Assembly: GCA_023390705.1 (NCBI GenBank)
Contig: JAEWCI010000315.1
Coordinates: 1 to 7,566 of the forward strand
DNA length: 7,566 nucleotides
Reading direction: 5' to 3'
From: Pseudomonadota bacterium
GTDB taxonomy: Bacteria > Pseudomonadota > Alphaproteobacteria > Acetobacterales > Acetobacteraceae
Shown: piece after piece, positions 1 to 5,411 of the stretch
How the letters are laid out: the number at the start of each line of letters is the position of its first letter
How positions within the stretch are numbered: position 1 is the stretch's first letter
The notes under the pieces: generated by a model
Databases searched by the model: none
Told to the model about the DNA's origin: nothing
What the model saw: the letters and a program-made list of their open reading frames with translations, nothing else
Made by a program: the position numbers and the translations under genes

Positions 1-302
1 TCGCCGAGCGGTCCGGCGGGCAGCAGGCAGAGCCCTTCCGCCGCCTCCGCCCGCAGCAGATCGGCGAAGCAGGCCAGCAGGTCTTCGGCCCGCGGCGGCG
101 TGCCGAGCCCTGGATGCACCGCCTGGACGACTTCCGCCGCGCCGTCCCGCGCTGCCTGCGCCACCGCCTCGGCCTCCTCCGCCGGCCCGAGCAGGATGGC
201 GGTGACCGGCCCGGCGCCAAGGCTGGCGGCAGCGGCGATGGCGGCGAAGGGGTCGGCCAGGGTGGCATCGCCCAGCGGGACCAGGGCCAGGATGCGGCGC
301 AT
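1..302 (-). CDS. etfA: Electron transfer flavoprotein, alpha subunit, N-terminal part (cut by the left window edge)
   Basis: About 100 codons are visible on the minus strand, from an ATG at 302-300 to the window edge, with no stop. Seen: the translation begins MRRILALVPLGDATL, followed by a helix-rich alanine stretch, the strand-like VTAILLGP (about residues 33-40) and another amphipathic helix. This matches the beta-alpha start of the EtfA N-terminal domain, where family members usually read as a short hydrophobic strand followed by a small-residue helix. The FAD-binding C-terminal domain lies outside the window, so the call rests partly on position: it directly follows etfB, and the etfB stop and this start share one base (TGATG). 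No good ribosome binding site precedes it, which suggests translation coupled to etfB. Known of the family: EtfA and EtfB form a soluble FAD- and AMP-containing heterodimer that passes electrons from flavin dehydrogenases to ETF-quinone oxidoreductase. The electron donor cannot be inferred here. Confidence 0.72.
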   Translation of the reverse strand, partial: MRRILALVPLGDATLADPFAAIAAAASLGAGPVTAILLGPAEEAEAVAQAARDGAAEVVQAVHPGLGTPPRAEDLLACFADLLRAEAAEGLCLLPAGPLG

Positions 303-1072
303 CAGCGGCCGCCCGGAAGGTAGGGGCGCAGATATTCGGCCAGGGCCTCCACCTGCGCCTCGATCGGGCCATCCGGCATCCGGCAGGCGCCACCGCCACG
401 CTGCGGGGGCGGCACCACCGCCAGGGCGGCAAGGGTCAGCGCGGGCATCGTCCCCACGGCGGGTGGTGCCACCACCTCCAGCGTCTCGCGCTTGCTCAGC
501 ATCACGTTCTTCATCAGCGGGTGGCGCAGCCGGTTGCCGCGTTCATTGGTGATGCTGGCCAGCACCGGCCCGCGGCGGCGCAGCACCTCCTCACGCGGGC
601 CGCGGCTGCGGCGCAGCAGCAGCGTGCCGGCTTCGGCCGCCACGGCATGGACCAGGCCGCAGAAGGGCCAGCCCATGGCCTCGGCGAGGGCCGGCGGCAG
701 CATGCCGTCATCGGTATCGCCGAATTCCCGGCCCATCAGCACCAGGTCCGGCAGGGGCGTGGTCGCTGCCACCGCCGCCGCCAGCAGGCGGATGGCTACG
801 GCCGGGTCCCACAGCGCGGCAGGATCGGCAGCGAAGCGGAAGCAGCGATGCGGGCGGAAGGCGGCGACGGCGCGGGCCAGCGGCTCGGTTTCGGCGCCGC
901 CGACCAGCACGGCGGTGACCTGTGCCGCGGCATCGGCATCGCGCAGCTTCAGCGCCGTTTCCAGCGCGGCTTCGTCGAAGGGGCTGAGCCTGCGCGGCAG
1001 CTTCGGCTCCGCCAGCGAGGTCAGCCGCCATTTCGGGTCCACCACCCCGGCCAGCAGCACGGTGATCCGCAT
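302..1072 (-). CDS. etfB: Electron transfer flavoprotein, beta subunit (divergent EtfB/FixA-family member)
   Basis: 256 residues, the usual EtfB length. Seen: an N-terminal strand MRITVLLAGV (residues 1-10), the family hallmark SPFDEAALETALKLRD (30-45, compare NPFDE-A-E-A in typical EtfB), the strand TAVLVGG (53-59), the nucleotide-loop region LVLMGREFGDTDDGM (110-124) followed by LAEAMGWP (129-136), and a C-terminal arm with PPPQRGGG before a final helix. The signature region around 150-195 is unusual: the acidic/glycine cluster expected near RRSRGPREE is replaced by basic residues, and the usual NEPRY-like motif reads NERGNRLRHPLMKNVMLSKR (176-195). This suggests a specialised paralogue rather than the housekeeping fatty-acid-oxidation ETF. 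The start at 1072 is supported by GAGGAG at 1085-1080, seven bases upstream. It forms an operon with etfA downstream. Its role is to accept electrons as the AMP-binding half of the ETF heterodimer; the partner dehydrogenase is unknown. Confidence 0.88.
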   Translation of the reverse strand: MRITVLLAGVVDPKWRLTSLAEPKLPRRLSPFDEAALETALKLRDADAAAQVTAVLVGGAETEPLARAVAAFRPHRCFRFAADPAALWDPAVAIRLLAAAVAATTPLPDLVLMGREFGDTDDGMLPPALAEAMGWPFCGLVHAVAAEAGTLLLRRSRGPREEVLRRRGPVLASITNERGNRLRHPLMKNVMLSKRETLEVVAPPAVGTMPALTLAALAVVPPPQRGGGACRMPDGPIEAQVEALAEYLRPYLPGGR

Positions 1073-1079
1073 CGGTGCG

Positions 1080-1085
1080 CTCCTC
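1080..1085 (-). promoter_or_regulatory. Ribosome binding site of etfB
   Basis: On the minus strand GAGGAG lies seven bases before the etfB ATG, a standard Shine-Dalgarno match and spacing, and it fixes the etfB start. It also touches the TGA (1086-1084) of a possible upstream 22-codon ORF, giving CTGAGGAG, the arrangement expected when ribosomes ending on one ORF re-initiate on the next. Confidence 0.75.
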
Positions 1086-1152
1086 AGCCCGTCGGCCGTC
1101 TGACCGGCGCGGCGAGTCCGGCCGGCGCCGGGTCATGCGGCAGGGGGGCCAT
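1084..1152 (-). CDS. Possible 22-residue leader peptide ORF upstream of etfB
   Basis: A minus-strand ORF encoding MAPLPHDPAPAGLAAPVRRP plus TG. Seen: three tandem ATGs (1158, 1155, 1152) follow the sequence ACGGAGA. The GGAG (1163-1160) is seven bases from the third ATG and four from the second, so the third is best placed. The TGA at 1086-1084 runs into the GAGGAG used by etfB, so translation of the two could be coupled. Against it: the peptide is short, proline/alanine-rich, resembles nothing I recognise, contains a rare AGA codon, and in DNA this GC-rich such ORFs arise easily. The same frame is open further upstream to a TTG at 1320 (78 residues), but those earlier starts have no ribosome binding site. 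It has no membrane segment and no obvious attenuator codon run. Treat it as a candidate only. Confidence 0.22.
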   Translation of the reverse strand: MAPLPHDPAPAGLAAPVRRPTG

Positions 1153-1378
1153 CATCATTCTCCGTTTGGCCGCGTAGGGTGAGGCGGAGGTGCCGGGGCG
1201 CAGCGGCGCATCGCGTTGCGGATAGTCGCCGCCGGGGGGCGCCATGCCAGGGGGGCTGGCCGACAGGGTGCCATTAACCAAGCCCGGATTCGGGCCAGGG
1301 TTCGGAAAGGCGGCCGCCAATCGTCATTATTGCCATCCGCTGCAATACTGCCGGCCGGTTGGGCAGAACCCTGCCTCG

Positions 1379-1419
1379 GTCACTGATCCTGTTGCATCGG
1401 GCGCCGCTCCGGCAGTGAC
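1379..1419. repeat. Spaced 7-base perfect inverted repeat upstream of glgP
   Basis: GTCACTG at 1379-1385 is the exact reverse complement of CAGTGAC at 1413-1419, with 27 bases between the arms. The arm centres are 34 bases apart, close to three helical turns, so two dimeric operator half-sites or a looped RNA stem are both conceivable. Inner bases (CC at 1388-1389 with GG at 1411-1412) could extend a stem past a two-base bulge. There is no T-tract, so it is not an intrinsic terminator. It may be chance; I know of no regulator matched to this sequence. Confidence 0.35.
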
Positions 1420-1480
1420 ATGATTACGCACTCAATGATGTTTTTGCGGCATTTACCGCGAGCGTGCTGCAAGATGCCGC

Positions 1481-1509
1481 TTCACGCCACATACCGCCGC
1501 GTGCAAATT
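1481..1509 (+). promoter_or_regulatory. Weak candidate promoter for glgP
   Basis: TTCACG (1481-1486, four of six matches to TTGACA) and CAAATT (1504-1509, three of six to TATAAT) are 17 bases apart and would place transcription start near 1516, giving a leader of about 30 bases to the ATG at 1547. It sits in the least GC-rich part of the gap. The -10 match is poor, so this is only the best of several weak candidates. Confidence 0.18.
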
Positions 1510-1570
1510 GGGTGTAGTTTTCGCCTACAAGAACAGGTCACGATATATGGATTCGAGGTCGGTGCAAATT
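1501..1570. repeat. 9-base direct repeat GTGCAAATT flanking the glgP start
   Basis: GTGCAAATT occurs at 1501-1509 and again at 1562-1570, 61 bases apart. The first copy overlaps the candidate -10 element and the second lies just inside the glgP reading frame if the 1547 start is used, or in its leader if the 1583 start is used. Both are AT-rich words in a very GC-rich context. Possible operator pair; it may be chance. Confidence 0.3.
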
Positions 1571-4024
1571 CTGCCGAGCGGGATGGAAGAGGCCGGGCAG
1601 ACCGATGCGGCGCGGCTGAAGGATTTGATTCTGCAGAAGCTGCATTATGATGTCGGCAAGAGCCGTTTCGGGGCGCGGGACCGCGACTGGTTCATCGCCA
1701 CCGCGCTGGCGGTGCGCGACCGCATCCTGGACCGCTGGATCGACCAGACCCGGGCTACCTATCAGTCCGGCGCCAAGCAGGTGTACTATCTCAGCCTGGA
1801 ATTCCTGATCGGCCGGCTGCTGCAGGACAACACCTCGAATCTCGGCCTGACCGAACAGGTGCGCGATGCCCTGGCCATGCTCGGCGTCGATGCCGAAAAG
1901 GTGCACGAAGCCGAGGCGGACGCGGCGCTGGGCAATGGCGGCCTCGGGCGGCTGGCCGCCTGCTTCATGGAAAGCATGGCGACCCTCGCCATCCCCGCCT
2001 TCGGCTACGGCATCCGCTATGACCACGGGCTGTTCCGCCAGATCATCCGTGACGGCTGGCAGCACGAATACCCCGAGGACTGGCTGAACAATGGCAATCC
2101 CTGGGAATTCGCCCGCCCGGAGATCGCCCACCAGATCGGCTTCGGCGGCTCGGTCGAGGCGGTGTCCGTCTCCGAGGCGCGCATCCGCCATGTCTGGAAA
2201 CCGGCCGAGATCGTCGAGGCCGTCGCCTACGACCTGCCGGTGGTCGGCTGGCGCGGCGCGCATGTGAACACGCTGCGCCTGTGGTCGGCCCGCGCGGTGG
2301 ACCCGCTGAAGCTGGACGCCTTCAACTCCGGCGACCATCTCGGCGCCCTGGCCGACCAGGTGAAGGCGGAGAGCATCTCCAAGCTGCTCTACCCCTCGGA
2401 CGAGACGCCGGCGGGTGAGGAATTGCGGCTGCGGCAGGAATTCTTCTTCTCCTCCGCCGCCCTGCAGGATCTGGTGCGGCGCCATCTGCGCGTCTATGGC
2501 GACCTGCGTTCGCTGCCGGACCGCGTCGCCATCCAGCTCAACGACACCCACCCGGCAATCGTGGTGGCGGAGCTGCTGCGCATCCTGGTGGACCTGCACG
2601 ACATTCCCTGGGACGATGCCTGGCAGATCACCCGCAACACCATTTCCTACACCAACCACACCCTGCTGCCGGAAGCGCTGGAAAGCTGGCCGGTGCCGCT
2701 GATGGAAAGGCTGCTGCCGCGGCACATGCAGCTCATCTACCTGATCAACGCCTTCCACCTGGACGAGGTGCGGCAGCGCTGCCCGGGCGACGATGCGCTG
2801 CTCGCCTCGGTTTCGCTCATCCAGGAAGGCAATGGAAGGCGGGTGCGCATGGGGCACCTGGCCTTCACCGGCTCGCACAAGGTGAACGGCGTCTCGGCCC
2901 TGCATTCGGATCTGCTGAAGGAGACGGTCTTCGCCGATCTGAACAGGCTCTACCCGGGCCGCATCACCAACAAGACCAACGGCATCACCTTCCGCCGCTG
3001 GCTGCACCAGTGCAATCCGGGCCTGACCTCGCTGCTGGTGGAAGCCTGCGGGCCGGAAGTGCTGGATGACGCGGATGCGCTGGAGAGGCTGCGTCCGCTG
3101 GCCGATGACGCCGCCTTCCGCGAACGCTTCGCCGCGGTGAAGCGCGCCAACAAGCAGGCGCTTTCGACCATGCTGCGGGATGAGTTCCATCTGCGGCTCG
3201 ACCCAGATGCCATCTTCGACGTGCAGATCAAGCGCATCCATGAATACAAGCGGCAGTTGCTGAACATTCTGGAAACGGTGGCGCTGTACGACGAGATCCG
3301 CTGCCAGCCGACCCGCAACTGGACGCCTCGGGTCAAGATCCTGGCCGGCAAGGCGGCGGCCAGCTACCATCGCGCCAAGCTCATCATCAAGCTGGCGCAC
3401 GACGTGGCGCGGGTGGTCAACAGCGACCCGACGGTGCGGAACCTGCTGAAGGTCGTCTTCGTGCCGAACTACAATGTCTCCATGGCCGAGATCATGGTGC
3501 CGGCGGCCGATCTTTCGGAACAGATCTCCACTGCCGGCATGGAGGCTTCCGGCACCGGCAACATGAAATTCGCCCTGAACGGCGCGCTGACCATCGGCAC
3601 GCTGGACGGCGCCAATATCGAGATCCGCGACCGGGTGGGGGCGGAGAACTTCTTCCTCTTCGGCCTGACCACCGCCGAGGTCGAGGCACGGCGCCGTGAG
3701 GGCTGGCAGGGTGCCGAGGCCATCGCCCGGTCCCGCCGCCTGCGGGAGGCGCTGGAGCAGGTTTCCGCCGGTGTCTTCTCCCACGACGATCCGGGGCGCT
3801 ACCGCGACCTGGTGGCCTCGCTGCGCGGCGATGACTTCTTCATGGTCACCGCGGATTTCGACAGCTACGCCGAGGCTCAGCGCCGCGTCGCCGAGCGCTG
3901 GTGCGAGCCCGATGCCTGGTGGCGCTCCGCCGTCCTGAACACGGCCAATGTCGGCTGGTTCTCCTCCGACCGCGCCATCACCGAATATGCCGAGGAGATC
4001 TGGCGCGTTCCCGTGAAGCGCTGA
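1547..4024 (+). CDS. glgP: Glycogen/alpha-glucan phosphorylase
   Basis: 825 residues, GT35 family (E. coli GlgP is 815). It removes terminal alpha-1,4-linked glucose from glycogen with phosphate, yielding glucose-1-phosphate, in the cytosol and with pyridoxal phosphate as cofactor. Seen: VYYLSLEFLIGR near residues 80-91, GNGGLGRLAACF from 129, NDTHP from 332, SYTNHTLLPEALE after it, YPGRITNKTNGITFRRWL (469-486), DVQIKRIHEYKRQ from 558, and EASGTGNMKFALNGALTIG in which Lys674 is the Schiff-base lysine for PLP. The protein is collinear with E. coli GlgP to its end, with no missing catalytic motif, so it should be active. Start choice: ATG 1547 has only a weak AGG nine bases upstream; an in-frame TTG at 1508 would add 13 residues, and ATG 1583 would give 813 residues. 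Homology begins only after about residue 20, so the N-terminus is uncertain. First gene of the glg cluster; its product feeds glycolysis or returns to GlgC. Confidence 0.97.
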   Translation: MDSRSVQILPSGMEEAGQTDAARLKDLILQKLHYDVGKSRFGARDRDWFIATALAVRDRILDRWIDQTRATYQSGAKQVYYLSLEFLIGRLLQDNTSNLGLTEQVRDALAMLGVDAEKVHEAEADAALGNGGLGRLAACFMESMATLAIPAFGYGIRYDHGLFRQIIRDGWQHEYPEDWLNNGNPWEFARPEIAHQIGFGGSVEAVSVSEARIRHVWKPAEIVEAVAYDLPVVGWRGAHVNTLRLWSARAVDPLKLDAFNSGDHLGALADQVKAESISKLLYPSDETPAGEELRLRQEFFFSSAALQDLVRRHLRVYGDLRSLPDRVAIQLNDTHPAIVVAELLRILVDLHDIPWDDAWQITRNTISYTNHTLLPEALESWPVPLMERLLPRHMQLIYLINAFHLDEVRQRCPGDDALLASVSLIQEGNGRRVRMGHLAFTGSHKVNGVSALHSDLLKETVFADLNRLYPGRITNKTNGITFRRWLHQCNPGLTSLLVEACGPEVLDDADALERLRPLADDAAFRERFAAVKRANKQALSTMLRDEFHLRLDPDAIFDVQIKRIHEYKRQLLNILETVALYDEIRCQPTRNWTPRVKILAGKAAASYHRAKLIIKLAHDVARVVNSDPTVRNLLKVVFVPNYNVSMAEIMVPAADLSEQISTAGMEASGTGNMKFALNGALTIGTLDGANIEIRDRVGAENFFLFGLTTAEVEARRREGWQGAEAIARSRRLREALEQVSAGVFSHDDPGRYRDLVASLRGDDFFMVTADFDSYAEAQRRVAERWCEPDAWWRSAVLNTANVGWFSSDRAITEYAEEIWRVPVKR

Positions 4025-4036
4025 TGCCGCGCGGCA
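4025..4036. repeat. Perfect 12-base palindrome directly after the glgP stop
   Basis: TGCCGCGCGGCA is its own reverse complement and begins on the base after the glgP TGA. Overlapping it, GGCAG (4033-4037) and CTGCC (4049-4053) could form a competing five-pair hairpin with an 11-base G-rich loop. Neither is followed by a T-tract, so a classic intrinsic terminator is not supported. They could act as an mRNA-stabilising 3' structure that separates glgP from glgCAX expression, or be a by-product of the GC content. Confidence 0.35.
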
Positions 4037-4129
4037 GGGGCGGGGCGGCTGCCTGACATCTCGGAGATCATGCTGCCGCCTCTCGCCACGGCTTGGCCGA
4101 TGCCGGATGATATGGATGGAATCGGCCGG

Positions 4130-4137
4130 GGAGGTGA
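4130..4137 (+). promoter_or_regulatory. Very strong ribosome binding site of glgC
   Basis: GGAGGTGA is an eight-base exact complement of the conserved 3' end of 16S rRNA, and its GGAGG core is five bases before the ATG at 4140. It decides the glgC start over the in-frame ATG at 4107, which lacks such a site and would add eleven non-homologous residues. It is the best initiation signal among the plus-strand genes here. Confidence 0.85.
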
Positions 4138-4139
4138 GC

Positions 4140-5411
4140 ATGCCGAACGGTAGGGAGACTCTGTCCGCGCCACTGGCCCGCACGGCCATGGCCTTCGTGC
4201 TCGCCGGCGGGCGCGGCAGCCGGCTGATGGAGCTGACCGACAGGCGCGCCAAGCCGGCGGTGTTCTTCGGCGGCAAGTCGCGCATCATCGACTTCGCCCT
4301 GTCCAACGCCATCAATTCGGGCATCCGCCGCGTGGCGGTGGCAACCCAGTACAAGGCGCACAGCCTGATCCGCCATCTGCAGCGCGGCTGGAACTTCCTG
4401 CGGCAGGAACGCAACGAGAGCTTCGACATCCTGCCCGCCAGCCAGCGCGGCGACGGGACGAACTGGTATCTCGGCACCGCCGACGCGGTGTACCAGAACA
4501 TAGACATCATCGAGGATCTGGGGCCGCGCCACATCGTCCTGCTTGCCGGCGACCATGTCTACAAGCAGGACTACGAGCCGATGCTGGCCCAGCATGTGGA
4601 GTCCGGCGCCGATGTCACGGTGGGCTGCATCACCGTGCCACGGCAGGAAGCCAAGGGCTTCGGCGTGATGCAGGTGGATGAAAGCGGCCGCATCCTGGAT
4701 TTCGTGGAGAAGCCCGCCGATCCGCCGGGCATTCCGGGGCGCGAGGATTTCGCCCTCGCTTCCATGGGCATCTATGTCTTCGAGACGAGAATGCTGTTCG
4801 ACCAGCTTCGCCGCGACGCCGCCGACCCCGGCAGCCAGCACGACTTCGGCCAGAACATCATCCCCTTCCTGGTGAAGCACGGCAAGGCGGTGGCGCACCG
4901 ATTCGAACAGTCCTGTGTGCGTTCCTCGGCCGAGACGCAGCCCTACTGGCGCGATGTCGGCACGGTGGATGCCTATTGGGAAGCCAATATCGCCCTGACC
5001 GACGTGGTGCCGGAGCTGGACCTGTTCGACCGCAATTGGCCGATCTGGACCCATGCCGAGATCACGCCGCCCGCGAAATTCGTCCATGATACCGAAGGCC
5101 GGCGCGGCGAGGCGATTTCCTCCCTGGTGTCCGGCGGCTGCATCATCTCCGGCGCCGCCACGCGGCGTTCCCTCCTGTTCACCGGCGTGCACCTGCATTC
5201 CTATGCCAGGCTGGAAGGCGCGGTGGTGCTGCCCTATGTGGATGTCGGCCCCGGCGCGCGGCTGACGAATGTGGTCGTGGACCGCGGCGTGAGCATCCCG
5301 CCGGGCCTCGTCGTCGGCGAGGACCCCGTGCAGGACGCCGCCCGCTTCCGCCGCACCGCGAAGGGCGTGTGCCTGATCACCCAGCCGATGATCGATCGTC
5401 TCGGCGCATGA
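4140..5411 (+). CDS. glgC: Glucose-1-phosphate adenylyltransferase (ADP-glucose pyrophosphorylase)
   Basis: 423 residues (E. coli 431, Agrobacterium about 420). It makes ADP-glucose and pyrophosphate from ATP and glucose-1-phosphate, the committed and allosterically controlled step of bacterial glycogen synthesis. Seen: nucleotidyltransferase domain with LAGGRGSRL (21-29), RRAKPAVFFGGK (35-46), WYLGTADAV (109-117), LAGDHVYKQDY (135-145, catalytic Asp138, equivalent to E. coli Asp142), FVEKP (188-192, Lys191 equivalent to the glucose-1-phosphate-binding Lys195) and PYWRDVGT (268-275). A left-handed beta-helix domain follows from about 325 (SLVSGGCIISGA and later GVSIPPGLVVGED). Position 35, equivalent to the E. 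coli activator-site Lys39, is Arg. The sequence closely resembles the rhizobial class, which is known to be activated by fructose-6-phosphate and pyruvate; I infer the same here. Its TGA overlaps the glgA start in ATGA. Confidence 0.98.
   Translation: MPNGRETLSAPLARTAMAFVLAGGRGSRLMELTDRRAKPAVFFGGKSRIIDFALSNAINSGIRRVAVATQYKAHSLIRHLQRGWNFLRQERNESFDILPASQRGDGTNWYLGTADAVYQNIDIIEDLGPRHIVLLAGDHVYKQDYEPMLAQHVESGADVTVGCITVPRQEAKGFGVMQVDESGRILDFVEKPADPPGIPGREDFALASMGIYVFETRMLFDQLRRDAADPGSQHDFGQNIIPFLVKHGKAVAHRFEQSCVRSSAETQPYWRDVGTVDAYWEANIALTDVVPELDLFDRNWPIWTHAEITPPAKFVHDTEGRRGEAISSLVSGGCIISGAATRRSLLFTGVHLHSYARLEGAVVLPYVDVGPGARLTNVVVDRGVSIPPGLVVGEDPVQDAARFRRTAKGVCLITQPMIDRLGA

Larger units (their letters stand above)
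1073..1546. promoter_or_regulatory. Divergent intergenic region between etfBA and glgP
   Basis: This 474-base stretch separates two divergent operons and must hold the promoters for both. No convincing protein gene is seen other than the possible leader ORF. The part next to etfB is as GC-rich as the genes. From about 1320 towards glgP the composition falls (about 58% GC at 1321-1380, 45% at 1501-1560, by hand count), as expected for a promoter region. It contains small hairpins (GCCCG-GATT-CGGGC near 1292-1305; GGCAG-AACC-CTGCC at 1362-1375), a spaced inverted repeat (GTCACTG/CAGTGAC) and a direct repeat (GTGCAAATT) listed separately. No strong consensus sigma-70 promoter is visible on either strand, which is normal for alphaproteobacteria. 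Confidence 0.6.

Noticed and set aside
492..1177. Two long plus-strand open frames opposite etfB (203 and 218 codons)
   Set aside because: They lie entirely over the etfB coding region, have biased composition and no motifs; the minus-strand EtfB reading is clearly the real one.
1084..1320. A 78-residue minus-strand ORF beginning at a TTG
   Set aside because: The TTG and the internal ATG at 1245 have no ribosome binding site, and the product is proline-rich with no recognisable family. Only its last 22 codons have a plausible initiation signal, and those are listed separately with low confidence.
1420..1650. A 76-residue plus-strand ORF starting ahead of glgP
   Set aside because: It runs about 100 bases into glgP in another frame, lacks a ribosome binding site, and its second half is just glgP read out of frame.
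4036..4048. A G-quadruplex in the G-rich run after glgP
   Set aside because: Only two runs of three or more G are present, short of the four needed for a canonical motif.
4025..4053. An intrinsic terminator after glgP
   Set aside because: Stems are present but there is no T-tract on the plus strand, and glgC follows after 115 bases in the same pathway and direction.
1538..4534. A 998-codon open frame on the minus strand opposite glgP and glgC
   Set aside because: It mirrors two unmistakable plus-strand genes, runs through both and their gap, and its translation is histidine/arginine/glutamine-rich low-complexity sequence without family motifs. Long antisense frames are expected in DNA this GC-rich.
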